NCBI GenBank assembly: GCA_945911685.1
Contig: CAMEAW010000009.1
Span: 1 to 44,196 of the forward strand
Length of the DNA stretch: 44,196 nucleotides
Source of the DNA: Bordetella parapertussis
GTDB taxonomy: Bacteria > Pseudomonadota > Gammaproteobacteria > Burkholderiales > Burkholderiaceae_B
Direction of reading: 5' to 3'
How positions within the stretch are numbered: position 1 is the stretch's first letter; every line of letters begins with the position of its first letter. The notes beneath the pieces are model-generated. The model did no database searches. It had not been told where the DNA came from and saw only the letters and a program-made list of their open reading frames with translations. The position numbers and the translations under genes are program-made. Below are positions 25,258-33,765 of the stretch, one piece after another.

Positions 25258-26418
25258 CTAGAGTCTCAGCCCTTGCAATAAATGGCGCGCGAGCGGTGCG
25301 CGCAGGGCTGGCAAAAGATCCATCCCTAGCAGCGCCAGGCCGGCAGCGTGCTCAACCAAAGGCGCCTTTGTGGTGAAGATACGCGAGAGCAGGTCGGTTA
25401 GCCTAACCGTCACTTGACGATCAGGGCCGCGTAGTTGTTGATAGCGTTGCAAGGCGACTGCGGGTGGTTCATTGGGAGTCACAAGCCAGTCGCGCAACGT
25501 AATCGCAAGCGTTGCGGCGTCTCGGAGCCCTAGGTTCAGCCCTTGTCCTGCGACAGGGTGCAGGGTTTGGGCCGCATTTCCAATGGCGACGCAGCGCCCC
25601 TCAATCGTTTGAGGGCGCAGAGTCATGGCCAGAGGCACGCAAGCAACCGGCCCCTGTACGGTGAGCGTACCGAGTCGCGAGCCAAAAGTCTCTGTCAGGG
25701 CGTGGGAAAAGTGCTCAGGGGATAAGGTTTGCAGGGCGGCGGCACGTTCAGGCGAACAGCACCAGACGATGGATTGCTCACCCAGCGCTTCGGGGTGAGG
25801 CAAAACCGCTAACGGGCCTTCGTTGGTAAAGCGCTCAAAGGCCCAGCCTGCTCGAGGCCTGCTCGCGCGGGCACGCGTGAGTAAGGCATATTGAGTGTAC
25901 TGACGGGTGGGCTCAACCCCTGTCAATCCATCTGCGTGAATCACTAATTTTGCGTGTAGGCGGCGTGATCCCTGCTCAATACTGACACCTAAGGCATCTT
26001 GCTCGATCACGCGTGCGCCGTCACCGATTAAAACTTGTACGCCGCTTGCACGCACCGCTTGGGCGAGTTTTTCGTAAAGTTGGCCATAACGTGCGACACA
26101 ACCTAGTTCGGGTACGTTAAAGTCATCGTGTCTGATGACAGTGCGCCCCAGTCGCCCGCGTTGCGAAACATGAATAGTTTGTATGAGCGCCGCTTGCTGC
26201 GGCCAAGCGCCCAAGCTTTCAAGCAATACACGACTACCGTGATTGACGGCCAATACGCGCGGGTCAAGCTCAGGCCGATGGCCATATTGCGAGGCGGTCT
26301 CGGTTTGTAATAAGACAATGCGTGCCGGTTGTGGTGCGAGTCGAGCGAGTAATAGGGCTAAAGCACTGCCTACGGGGCCGCCGCCTAAAATCGCCAGGTC
26401 AAAGTCTAATGGATGCAT
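25258..26418 (-). CDS. ubiH: 2-octaprenyl-6-methoxyphenol hydroxylase-type FAD monooxygenase UbiH
   Basis: The 386-residue flavoprotein hydroxylase acts in aerobic ubiquinone synthesis. The FAD Rossmann motif is ILGGGPVGSALALLLAR (residues 10-26), the DG motif is VIHADGLTG, and the second FAD motif reads AIGNAAQTLHPVAGQG, with Asn instead of Asp as in E. coli UbiH rather than UbiI/UbiF. E. coli has pepP-ubiH-ubiI together; here pepP lies 1.5 kb upstream with unrelated genes in between. Confidence 0.92.
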   Translation of the reverse strand: MHPLDFDLAILGGGPVGSALALLLARLAPQPARIVLLQTETASQYGHRPELDPRVLAVNHGSRVLLESLGAWPQQAALIQTIHVSQRGRLGRTVIRHDDFNVPELGCVARYGQLYEKLAQAVRASGVQVLIGDGARVIEQDALGVSIEQGSRRLHAKLVIHADGLTGVEPTRQYTQYALLTRARASRPRAGWAFERFTNEGPLAVLPHPEALGEQSIVWCCSPERAAALQTLSPEHFSHALTETFGSRLGTLTVQGPVACVPLAMTLRPQTIEGRCVAIGNAAQTLHPVAGQGLNLGLRDAATLAITLRDWLVTPNEPPAVALQRYQQLRGPDRQVTVRLTDLLSRIFTTKAPLVEHAAGLALLGMDLLPALRAPLARHLLQGLRL

Positions 26419-26455
26419 CTGAGTATTTTAGGCTAATCATCCGATAGAATTTTGA

Positions 26456-26491
26456 TGCCAATAATGATGTTAAAATGCATCATTACTGGCA
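26456..26491. promoter_or_regulatory. Inverted-repeat operator candidate for vapBC
   Basis: Two 14-base arms (TGCCAATAATGATG at 26456-26469 and its near-complement at 26478-26491, 13 of 14 matching) flank an 8-base AT-rich centre. It lies 28 bp before vapB, where VapBC-type complexes normally bind to repress their own operon. It also overlaps likely -10 sequences (TAAAAT at 26471, TTTAAT at 26492). Confidence 0.6.
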
Positions 26492-26518
26492 TTTAATATT
26501 CAAAAGCGCGAGGCCTAC

Positions 26519-26710
26519 ATGAGAACAACCGTATCCATTGACGACGAGCTGTATGCAAAAGTTTTAGAGGTTGCAGAGCCTGGGCTCGACAAGGCTGAAC
26601 TCTTTCGCGAGGCGATGCAAGTCTTTCTGAGAGTACAGATCGGCAAGCGTCTAGCAGCCCTCGGAGGCAGGGCGCCCGGCATGAAAGATATTCCAAGACG
26701 AAAGGTTTAA
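26519..26710 (+). CDS. vapB: VapB-family antitoxin
   Basis: The 63-residue protein is a typical short antitoxin. An N-terminal ribbon-helix-helix-like DNA-binding segment MRTTVSIDDELYAKVLEVA is followed by DKAELFREAMQVFLR, and a basic C-terminal tail (GMKDIPRRKV) would wrap the toxin. It lies 12 bp before a PIN-domain toxin and has a GAGG ribosome site. It is expected to neutralise VapC and, with it, repress the promoter at the upstream palindrome. Confidence 0.88.
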   Translation: MRTTVSIDDELYAKVLEVAEPGLDKAELFREAMQVFLRVQIGKRLAALGGRAPGMKDIPRRKV

Positions 26711-26722
26711 GTGGGGTTTTGA

Positions 26723-27106
26723 ATGGCAATGGTCTTGGTTGACAGTTCGGTCTGGGTACAGCATTTTAGAAAAGGTCTTGGCGGCTTGGGGGCATTGCTC
26801 AATAACGATCAGGTCTTATGCCACCCATTGATCGTTCTTGAGTTGTCTTGTGGCTCACCACCTGCGCCACGAAAACGAACCCTGCAATATCTGGGTGCCT
26901 TGCAAACTGCCAGCATTGCTACGATCGACGAAACAATCAATTTCGTTGAGCTGAATAAACTTTACGATTGCGGCTGTGGTGCAGTGGATCTGTCCTTGCT
27001 TGCTTCCACGCTCCTGACAAAAGACGCTCAGCTTTGGACGCTAGACAAAAAACTAGAGGCCCTAGCTAAGAAAATGAAAATTTGTTACCGGCCTTCTTTG
27101 CATTAA
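26723..27106 (+). CDS. vapC: PIN-domain RNase toxin VapC
   Basis: The 127-residue PIN-domain protein has all four expected acidic residues: D7 in LVDSSVW, E40 in IVLELSCG, D89 in GAVDLSLL and D108 in WTLDKKL. The SSVW start and GAVDLSLLAS signature resemble VapC toxins that cleave tRNA or rRNA loops; the RNA target cannot be inferred. A second ATG two codons later is possible. The active site looks intact, so the module is likely functional. Confidence 0.92.
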   Translation: MAMVLVDSSVWVQHFRKGLGGLGALLNNDQVLCHPLIVLELSCGSPPAPRKRTLQYLGALQTASIATIDETINFVELNKLYDCGCGAVDLSLLASTLLTKDAQLWTLDKKLEALAKKMKICYRPSLH

Positions 27107-27124
27107 ACGTTTTCACGGATTGTT

Positions 27125-27586
27125 ATGACTGTATCTTCTGTATCATCTGCGACGCCCACGACGCGGTTTCGCCACAAAACGACGGTGGGTTTAATGGCCG
27201 CGTTGTTGGGCTGTGTGGGCGCGCACTGGTGGTATTTGGGGCGGCGCCACGCCTGGGTGGTCAGTGTGCTTGGTGTTGGGCTGATGGTTGCGAGCGCCTT
27301 TGCCGATATCTGGTACGAGAATCCAGCGTTTTTCTTGCTGTTTATCCCGATTGTTGATGGCTTTATTGAGGCGATTGTTTTATGCCTAATGAGCGATAAG
27401 AAGTTTGACGGCTTTTACAACGTTGGTTTAGTACGTGAGCGCCCAAGCGGTTGGGGTGCAGTATTGATCGCGATTTTTACGCTGTTGATTGGCACCGTTG
27501 CTTTGATGTTTGGTATTGCAATGATCGTGATCTATGTCTGGACCGCGCTTGGGTGGCTAGATGGCTTTAATTTAAATTCGGATTAA
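27125..27586 (+). CDS. TM2-domain-like integral membrane protein
   Basis: The 153-residue membrane protein has about four hydrophobic helices. The first two, around the turn LLGCVGAHWWYLGRRHAWVV, match the TM2 domain pattern (LG..GaHrFYLG). A polar segment near residues 90-110 (SDKKFDGFYNVGLVRERP) separates the last helices. No function is known for bacterial TM2 proteins of this type. It follows vapC by 18 bp and ends 6 bp from a convergent small gene, so it may be carried with the toxin-antitoxin module. Confidence 0.75.
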   Translation: MTVSSVSSATPTTRFRHKTTVGLMAALLGCVGAHWWYLGRRHAWVVSVLGVGLMVASAFADIWYENPAFFLLFIPIVDGFIEAIVLCLMSDKKFDGFYNVGLVRERPSGWGAVLIAIFTLLIGTVALMFGIAMIVIYVWTALGWLDGFNLNSD

Positions 27587-27592
27587 TGCGAT

Positions 27593-27772
27593 TTATTTGG
27601 CGGCTGTGGCGATCAAATAAGTTGTCGCGGTCGTTGCTGTGGTGGCAGCAATCAACACGCCAGTGATCCACCGGATGATCGTCCAAGTCTGTGCGTTCAT
27701 GTCACGTTGAAGATCTTCTTTGGTCGCAAGGGTGGGGATGACTGCTTCAAGTTTTGTAAGGCGAATTTCCAT
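27593..27772 (-). CDS. Small membrane protein with coiled-coil N-terminus (59 residues)
   Basis: The predicted protein MEIRLTKLEAVIPTLATKED continues LQRDMNAQTWTIIRWITG into one hydrophobic helix rich in Ala and Thr. The amphipathic start plus KEDL...NAQTW layout resembles small single-helix proteins I recall from Burkholderiales genomes, of unknown role. I chose ATG 27772 because a strong promoter just upstream would start RNA near 27802, leaving a leader that contains AAAGGAAA before this ATG; the in-frame ATG at 27799 would have no ribosome site. Confidence 0.65.
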   Translation of the reverse strand: MEIRLTKLEAVIPTLATKEDLQRDMNAQTWTIIRWITGVLIAATTATTATTYLIATAAK

Positions 27773-27808
27773 CTTGGTGTTTCCTTTTTTGCTGAACATT
27801 GAACGCCG

Positions 27809-27837
27809 ATTCTACACACCGTTATTATGCACTTCAA
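27809..27837 (-). promoter_or_regulatory. Sigma-70-type promoter for the 59-residue protein gene
   Basis: On the minus strand, TTGAAG at 27837-27832 and TAGAAT at 27814-27809 are separated by exactly 17 bases. Initiation would fall near 27802. It is the best-matching promoter I found in the window. Confidence 0.65.
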
Positions 27838-27882
27838 GAGGGACAAATTGTGCCAGTACGAGCTCGTAGCGTGTAACAGTTG

Positions 27883-29232
27883 TTACCGCGCACGCATGAT
27901 GGCTTCGATCTCGTTTGCTGCAACAGGCACACCACGCGTAATTAACGCGCAACCTGTTTCGGTCACCACAGCATCGTCTTCGATTCTGATGCCAATGCCC
28001 CAAAATTTTTCTGCAACGTCGGGCGCGGGGCGCACATAAAGCCCCGGCTCAATCGTGAGCACCATCCCGGCTTGTAGCTGTCGCCATGGGCGTTCTTCGG
28101 TTGACGCTGGAGGGCTGCGATAGCTGCCTACGTCGTGCACATCCATACCCAGCCAATGGCCGGTGCGGTGCATATAAAAAGGTCGGTAGGCCGCGGTTTC
28201 GATGGATTCCGCCAGCGTTCCTTGCAGCAGACCTTCGTCTAACAAACCTTGCGTGAGTACTTGCACCGCGGCGTCGTGCCCCGCATTGAAGTGATTTTGC
28301 GGCGAGGTTTTTTCGTAAGCCGCTTGCTGTGCCGCCAACACGATCTCGTATAGGGCGCGCTGCGGCCCTGAGAACTTGCCATTAGCCGGAAAAGTACGCG
28401 TGATGTCTGAGGCATAACCATCAAGCTCGCAGCCCGCATCAATCAAGACCAGATCACCCGCTTGCATCACGGCATTGCCTGCGCGGTGGTGTAACACGCA
28501 GGCGTTCGCGCCCGCTGCCACAATGCTGTCATAGGCTACTGATTGTGCCCCGTGTTTGCGAAAGTGATACAGAAGTTCGGCTTCTAGTTCATATTCGTGG
28601 CAGCCAGGGTACGCTGCCTGCATGGCGCGCACGTGGCCTTGTGCAGAAATCGCAGCGGCCGCGCGCATGGTGGCAAGTTCAGAGGCATCTTTGATTAAGC
28701 GCATTTCTGCCAAAGGGTCGCTAAGATCTAACCATTGCTGGGGCAACGCACGGGTGCCGCGCACGCTGTGTTGAGCAGCGACAAGCCAGCCTTGTAAGTG
28801 CTTGAGTAAGTCGGGCTGAGTCGAGTGCGACAAGGTGCTAAAGAGATTGCGCTGCCCGACCAACAACTTGGGGATGAGTGTATCGAGGTCTTTAACGTCG
28901 TGTGCCTGATCAAAGCCAAAGCGTTCAGCCGCCGCCTCGGGGCCCCAGCGCACACCGTTCCACATCTCGACTTCTGGATTTTTACCTTCGCAGAGCAGAA
29001 TGCTTTGATCAACCTCGCCCGCCACCAAGACCAACCACGCATGCGCTTCAGAGAAACCCGTTAAGTAGTAAAAATCACTGTCGTGGCGATAGCTGTGGTG
29101 GTTGTCTCGGTTGCGCGTGCGTTCAGGCGCAGTGGGTACGATGGCGACCCCGCCCCCAAGGCTATGCATCCAGGTCAGCAATTGGTTGCGACGAGCGGTC
29201 AGAACCTTGAGGTTGGGTGTTGTAAGAGGCAT
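27883..29232 (-). CDS. pepP: Xaa-Pro aminopeptidase PepP (aminopeptidase P)
   Basis: The 449-residue pita-bread metallopeptidase removes N-terminal residues preceding proline. The N-terminal creatinase-like domain has the RDNHHSYRHDSDFYYLTGF signature. Metal ligands occur in order: Asp residues in IDAGCELDGYASDITRTFP, His in GHWLGMDVHDVG, and Glu in TIEPGLYV and GIRIEDDAVV. In E. coli it precedes ubiH in one operon; here vapBC, a TM2 protein and a 59-residue protein intervene. Confidence 0.97.
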   Translation of the reverse strand: MPLTTPNLKVLTARRNQLLTWMHSLGGGVAIVPTAPERTRNRDNHHSYRHDSDFYYLTGFSEAHAWLVLVAGEVDQSILLCEGKNPEVEMWNGVRWGPEAAAERFGFDQAHDVKDLDTLIPKLLVGQRNLFSTLSHSTQPDLLKHLQGWLVAAQHSVRGTRALPQQWLDLSDPLAEMRLIKDASELATMRAAAAISAQGHVRAMQAAYPGCHEYELEAELLYHFRKHGAQSVAYDSIVAAGANACVLHHRAGNAVMQAGDLVLIDAGCELDGYASDITRTFPANGKFSGPQRALYEIVLAAQQAAYEKTSPQNHFNAGHDAAVQVLTQGLLDEGLLQGTLAESIETAAYRPFYMHRTGHWLGMDVHDVGSYRSPPASTEERPWRQLQAGMVLTIEPGLYVRPAPDVAEKFWGIGIRIEDDAVVTETGCALITRGVPVAANEIEAIMRAR

Positions 29233-29285
29233 AAGGGCATCAGATGCGGTTGTTGAACTAACGACATACTACAATCTCTGCGCGG

Positions 29286-29341
29286 CTTCTGTATCAGAGT
29301 CCCGCACTCAACGTGCCTTCTGTATCAGGGTGCCTCACTCA
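29286..29341. repeat. Two 25-bp direct repeats spaced 31 bp apart upstream of the ctaG-like gene
   Basis: CTTCTGTATCAG starts both copies (29286-29310 and 29317-29341), and 22 of 25 bases agree. The 31-bp period equals about three helical turns, so both copies face the same side of the DNA. They lie in the 122-bp gap between the divergent pepP and ctaG-like genes and end 14 bp before the ctaG-like start. Confidence 0.6.
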
Positions 29342-29354
29342 CTAAGGTTTTGCG

Positions 29355-30191
29355 ATGGATTGGATTGGCTGGCTCGAACCTTGGGAGTTCTCTCCCACCT
29401 TGCTTGTCTGCTTTCTGGCCGCAGGCGTGTTGTTTGTGCGCGGTCAGCGCGTCCACCGGGTAAATCGCCTCAGGCAATGGCTGTTCTGGACCGGAATGGT
29501 CTTACTGTATTTGTCGCTGCACACCATGCTTGATTATTACGCCGAGCGTATGTTTTTCATGCATCGGATTCAGCACTTGGTTTTGCATCACTTGGGGCCG
29601 TTGGTGGTGATGGCGGCCTATCCAGGTCAAGTGTTGCGAGCTGGCTTGCCGCTGACGTGGCGCCGTGGCTTGCAACGCTTTAATCAAACTGGGCCGGGGC
29701 GCAGTGTGATTGCGATCCTGACCAATCCTATTATCGTGCCAGCGCTGTTTATCTTTTTGGTTGTGGTGTGGCTGATCCCGTCGGTGCAATTTTATTCAAT
29801 GCTCGACTGGCGCTTGTATCGGCTGATGAACTGGTCGGTCGTGATCACTGGATTTATGTACTGGAATCTGATTCTAGATCGGCGTGTGTGCCCGCCCTCT
29901 GCCATGAGCCCCGGCGGCCGGGTGCTTTCGCCCATTGTGACCATGGCGCCACAAATGGTGGCGGGCGCTATTATCGCCTTCACCGAACGCGACCTGTATC
30001 CTTTGTTCGATCTGTGTGGTCGCGCCATCTCGATGGACGCGCTAACCGATCAGATGATCGGTGGTTTGACCATGTGGATACCGGCTGCGATGACCGAAGT
30101 GATTGGTTTAATGGTCGCGTTGCGTACCCTGATGCGTTTGTCAGCGAAAGGGCGCTGGGGTTCTTCTCGGGATCAAGGGATCAGATTGTGA
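29355..30191 (+). CDS. Cytochrome c oxidase assembly factor CtaG (caa3-type) family membrane protein
   Basis: The 278-residue inner-membrane protein has about seven hydrophobic helices and the family's histidine pattern [17 protein letters not shown], with YYAERMF before it and [11 protein letters not shown] later. The caa3-CtaG family is linked to copper delivery and cytochrome oxidase assembly in Bacillus; the role in proteobacteria is less certain. A ribosome site AAGG precedes the ATG. Its 3' end overlaps the convergent galU by 19 bp. Confidence 0.87.
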   Translation: MDWIGWLEPWEFSPTLLVCFLAAGVLFVRGQRVHRVNRLRQWLFWTGMVLLYLSLHTMLDYYAERMFFMHRIQHLVLHHLGPLVVMAAYPGQVLRAGLPLTWRRGLQRFNQTGPGRSVIAILTNPIIVPALFIFLVVVWLIPSVQFYSMLDWRLYRLMNWSVVITGFMYWNLILDRRVCPPSAMSPGGRVLSPIVTMAPQMVAGAIIAFTERDLYPLFDLCGRAISMDALTDQMIGGLTMWIPAAMTEVIGLMVALRTLMRLSAKGRWGSSRDQGIRL

Positions 30192-31009
30192 TATTTGCGG
30201 CCAAGCGCCACGTTGGCCTTGAACCAGCCCTCTTTATTGCCGCAGTCGTAGCGCACACCTTCGTAGCGGTGGGCAAACACGGCCTTTTCTTTCATAAGCG
30301 AGGCGATGCCGTCGGTCAGTTGGATTTCGCCGCCGGCGCCGGCTTGCGTTTGGCGCAAATGCGCAAACACACGCGCATCTAAAACATAGCGCCCGACCAC
30401 AGCCAGGGTTGAGGGTGCGACGTCAGGCTTTGGCTTTTCAACGATATGACGCACGCGCTCGGTTCGATCGCTGACCGGATCCGTTGCCACGATGCCATAC
30501 TTGTCGGTATCTTTGAGTGGCACCTCTTGCACACCTAAAATGCTGCCTTGGTAGGTTAAAGCGGCGTCGATCAGCTGTCCGATGACTGGGCGGTCGGCGT
30601 CTAGTAAGTCGTCTGCCAACAAAACGGCAAAGGGTTCGTCGCCAACAATAGGAGCCGCCGTTAACACGGCATGGCCTAAACCCAGTGGCGCAGATTGTCG
30701 AATGTAAATACAACTGACGTGCGAGGGCAAAATCCCCTTCACAATCGCTAAAAGCTCAGCTTTACCTTTGCGTTCTAGTTCAGCTTCCATTTCGGGGGCC
30801 GAATCAAAGTGGTCTTCGATCGCACGTTTGTTGCGACCGGTCACAAAAATCAAGTCAGTAATCCCAGCAGCGACCGCCTCTTCAACCGCATACTGAATCA
30901 AAGGCTTGTCGATAACGGGTAACATTTCCTTCGGCATGGCCTTGGTGGCGGGCAAAAAACGCGTGCCTAGGCCGGCAACGGGGAAGACTGCTTTGCGAAC
31001 GGGACGCAT
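30173..31009 (-). CDS. galU: UTP-glucose-1-phosphate uridylyltransferase GalU
   Basis: The 278-residue nucleotidyltransferase makes UDP-glucose for exopolysaccharide, LPS and glycogen-like pathways. The signature [20 protein letters not shown] (residues 14-33) with the catalytic lysine region is followed by [12 protein letters not shown], the LADDLLD metal site and VEKPKP. Its length is normal for the bacterial enzyme. It is convergent with the ctaG-like gene and divergent from bepA. Confidence 0.97.
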   Translation of the reverse strand: MRPVRKAVFPVAGLGTRFLPATKAMPKEMLPVIDKPLIQYAVEEAVAAGITDLIFVTGRNKRAIEDHFDSAPEMEAELERKGKAELLAIVKGILPSHVSCIYIRQSAPLGLGHAVLTAAPIVGDEPFAVLLADDLLDADRPVIGQLIDAALTYQGSILGVQEVPLKDTDKYGIVATDPVSDRTERVRHIVEKPKPDVAPSTLAVVGRYVLDARVFAHLRQTQAGAGGEIQLTDGIASLMKEKAVFAHRYEGVRYDCGNKEGWFKANVALGRKYHNLIP

Positions 31010-31030
31010 AATTTATTCCTGAAGATAGGA

Positions 31031-31044
31031 CCGCAAACTTGCGG
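31031..31044. promoter_or_regulatory. Palindrome in the galU-bepA divergent promoter region
   Basis: CCGCAA-AC-TTGCGG is a perfect 6-bp-arm inverted repeat in the 66-bp gap between galU and bepA. Its right half TTGCGG could be a -35 for a bepA -10 TATCAT at 31064-31069, although the 19-base spacing is long. It could be a regulator site; evidence is only the symmetry. Confidence 0.3.
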
Positions 31045-31075
31045 AACCAATTGTTACTGCCGTTATCATAAACGT

Positions 31076-32614
31076 ATGACTCATGACAGTTTAATGGATT
31101 CGCTGCAATCGCTGCCTAAAAAATGCATGGCAGGCTTATTAGTGCTCACGCTTGGGTGGCAATGCGCCTGGGCGCAACCGTCGTCTGCTCCCTCGCTGGG
31201 GCCTGCTTCAAGCTCAGACCTTTCGCCAGCGCTCGAGCGGCGCTTGGGTGAGGCCATTATGGTGCAAGGGCGCCGTGACCCAGAGTACATCAAAGACCCT
31301 GATATTAGTCAGTATTTGAACGCGATGGGTAAGAGACTGGCCGCTCATGCACCGGGCGGGGCACCCGAGATTGAGGTCTTTGGCGTGCGTGATCCAGTGA
31401 TCAACGCATTTGCGATGCCAGGCGGGTATATCGGTATGCATACCGGTTTAATTGTGAGCTCGGGTGCCGAGGCTGAACTCGCCGGGGTACTTGCGCACGA
31501 AATCGCTCACGTGACCCAGCGGCACATTGCCCGGGGGCTGACGCAACAGCAACAAAGTGGTTATCTTGCACTCGCCACGCTTGCGGCAGCGATTCTTGCA
31601 GGGCTGACGCCCGGCGGCGGGCAAGCTGCGATGGGGATCGCCGCCTTTGGTCAGGCGGCAGCCATTGCGCAACAACTGGGGTTTTCGCGCGATGCCGAGC
31701 AAGAGGCTGACCGAACGGGCTTTGAAATGTTGCGTAAGGCGGGTTACGACCCGAACGGCATGGCGGTGATGTTTGGCCGTTTGATGCAGTCCTCAAGCCT
31801 GAACGAGGGTAGAGGTGGCGGGGTGTATGTATCAACCCACCCGCTGAGTATTTCGCGTATGACCGATATGCAAAATCGAATCCGACAGTTACCGGTTGCC
31901 AGCTACCAGGCCTCGGATGAGTTTTGGTTTGTACGCGCCAAAGCTCGGGTATTGCAGTCGATCGACCCGCGCGCCCTGGTGCAAGCGACTGAGCAAATGC
32001 AAGAAGAGCTTCGGGTGAGTCTCAAAGCAGGTGCCACCGCGAGTGGCAGTGCGGCCAGACAAGCTGCTGCGTGGTACGGGTTATCGCTTGCCGCAGTGGC
32101 GCGCAAAGATCTTAAAGCGGCAGCGAGTGCGCTTGAACAGGCGCAAGCGCTTAGCGCAAACTCACCTTATTTAGACTTACAGCGGATTGAGCTCGATTTG
32201 GCGCGCAAGCAAGTGGCTCAGGCCTTAGCTGCGGCGCAGGCTGCTCAAAAGCGCTGGCCTGAGCGGCGCGCGTTTGCGTTAAAAGTGGCAGAGTGTTTGC
32301 AGCTGCAGGTAAAAGACAAAGAGGCCATCGCGTATCTGCAAGAGCAAATCAAACGCTGGCCAAAGCTTGAGCCCGAATTTTATAAAATGTTAGGTAATAG
32401 CCATGACCGCTTAAACGAGCCCGTGGCAGCGCGTCAGGCGATGGCCTCTTACTATGAACAGTTAGGGGCGTTATCAGCATCGGTGGCGCAATTGCAGCAG
32501 GCGCGCACCTTATCGCAAGATTTTTATTTGCAGTCACAGCTCGATGTGCAGATCCGTGCCTTAACGGCCAAAATCGCTGAAGACCGCAGATTACTTGAGC
32601 GGTTTAAGTCTTAG
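31076..32614 (+). CDS. bepA: M48 family metalloprotease with TPR domain, BepA-like
   Basis: The 512-residue periplasmic protease/chaperone has a signal sequence (hydrophobic stretch at about 19-33, cleavage near WAQPSS). The zinc site HEIAH is at residues 141-145, and a third ligand Glu lies in AEQEADRTGF (E210). The C-terminal half consists of TPR helices (from about residue 320). BepA/YfgC degrades misassembled LptD and BamA-dependent outer-membrane proteins. The ATG at 31076 is used; a second ATG at 31094 would also keep the signal peptide. It is monocistronic, between divergent galU and convergent yheT-like genes. Confidence 0.92.
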   Translation: MTHDSLMDSLQSLPKKCMAGLLVLTLGWQCAWAQPSSAPSLGPASSSDLSPALERRLGEAIMVQGRRDPEYIKDPDISQYLNAMGKRLAAHAPGGAPEIEVFGVRDPVINAFAMPGGYIGMHTGLIVSSGAEAELAGVLAHEIAHVTQRHIARGLTQQQQSGYLALATLAAAILAGLTPGGGQAAMGIAAFGQAAAIAQQLGFSRDAEQEADRTGFEMLRKAGYDPNGMAVMFGRLMQSSSLNEGRGGGVYVSTHPLSISRMTDMQNRIRQLPVASYQASDEFWFVRAKARVLQSIDPRALVQATEQMQEELRVSLKAGATASGSAARQAAAWYGLSLAAVARKDLKAAASALEQAQALSANSPYLDLQRIELDLARKQVAQALAAAQAAQKRWPERRAFALKVAECLQLQVKDKEAIAYLQEQIKRWPKLEPEFYKMLGNSHDRLNEPVAARQAMASYYEQLGALSASVAQLQQARTLSQDFYLQSQLDVQIRALTAKIAEDRRLLERFKS

Positions 32615-32664
32615 GCGATTTGGATGTAGTGGCCTAGGCTGTCAGGCTGCAGAGCTGTAGAACT

Positions 32665-33753
32665 TCAGGCCGTACGAGGCGCAAGCGTCTCGAAATAGCG
32701 CAGCAGTCGTTCGGGCAGCCAGTTCAGGTGGCCGGGCCAAGGGCCGTTGACAAAGCCCACATGACCGCCCAGTGCAGGTTGGTGCAGCGTGAGGGCATCG
32801 CTGCAATCGTTGGGCCCGACTAAGGTGTGTTCTGGTAAAAACGGATCGTTTCTGGCGTTCAAGACCAACGTCGGTGTGACAATCTTTTTGAGCCAGGGTT
32901 TGCTGGCGGATTGCGTCCAGTAATCAATGGCATCTTTAAAGCCGTGCATGGGTGCGGTATAGGCGTGATCGAACTCGCGTAGATCGCGCGCCTGGTTGAT
33001 CTTGAACACATCAATGACGCCGGGATATCTGCGTGCCTTCTCAAACACCTTGGGCTTGAGAGACCTTAAAAAATGCCGCGAATACACTAAGCGGTTAAAG
33101 GTGTTGTCTGACAGGTGATGACCCGCGGCCACTAAATCGATGGGGGCAGAGATTGCCGCCGCGCCGCAAAGCCAATCAAGCTGTGTGCCGTATTCGCCCA
33201 AGTATTTTAATAACGCATTACCCCCCAGCGAGACACCCGCCGCATGCCAGCGGGCCTGAGGCACTTGCTTTCGCACTGTTGAGAGAATAAAACCGATCTC
33301 GGCCGAGTCGCCCGAGTGATAAGCGCGCGCCAGACGGTTGGCGAAGCCTGAGCAGCCGCGAAAGTGTGCGATCGCCACGATCCAGCCTTTTGCTTTGAAA
33401 TAGGTGGCGATTGACTGTGAGTAGCGACTACCGCTGCTGCCCTCAAGCCCATGAAACAGCAGTAGGGCCGGTGTGGGCGTCGAGTCGCGCAGTTTCTGTT
33501 GCTCTGCGTTTGTCAGCCAGCGCGCTGCTGCGGTATGGCTCAAGCTACCCTCTTGGATGTGCTTGGGGTAGGCCGCTAAGCTCGGAAGTGCCCAGTCTAA
33601 ATCAATAAAGTCGCCATCGGGAGTGTCGACACGCGTGCGAGCGAAACGCAACCGGCTTGTCGGCGCAGCCAGGGCGCCAAAGAGCGTCTGGCTATGGCGC
33701 TCGGGTAACCAGTTTGGAGAGAGACAAGGTGAGAGGTCGAGAGAGGCTGGCAC
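32665..33753 (-). CDS. YheT-family alpha/beta hydrolase
   Basis: The 362-residue alpha/beta hydrolase resembles YheT/ABHD1-3 proteins. The family start WLPERHSQTLFGAL is followed by the oxyanion segment LLFHGLEGSSGSRYS, AHFRGCSG, a nucleophile elbow AAGVSLGGNALLKY with the catalytic Ser, and an acid/His pair (NARNDPFLPE; GGHVGFV). The physiological substrate of YheT is not established. The gene starts with GTG and is the last of three closely spaced minus-strand genes (gap 12 bp). Confidence 0.92.
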   Translation of the reverse strand: MPASLDLSPCLSPNWLPERHSQTLFGALAAPTSRLRFARTRVDTPDGDFIDLDWALPSLAAYPKHIQEGSLSHTAAARWLTNAEQQKLRDSTPTPALLLFHGLEGSSGSRYSQSIATYFKAKGWIVAIAHFRGCSGFANRLARAYHSGDSAEIGFILSTVRKQVPQARWHAAGVSLGGNALLKYLGEYGTQLDWLCGAAAISAPIDLVAAGHHLSDNTFNRLVYSRHFLRSLKPKVFEKARRYPGVIDVFKINQARDLREFDHAYTAPMHGFKDAIDYWTQSASKPWLKKIVTPTLVLNARNDPFLPEHTLVGPNDCSDALTLHQPALGGHVGFVNGPWPGHLNWLPERLLRYFETLAPRTA

Positions 33754-33765
33754 TATGGTGTGAGG

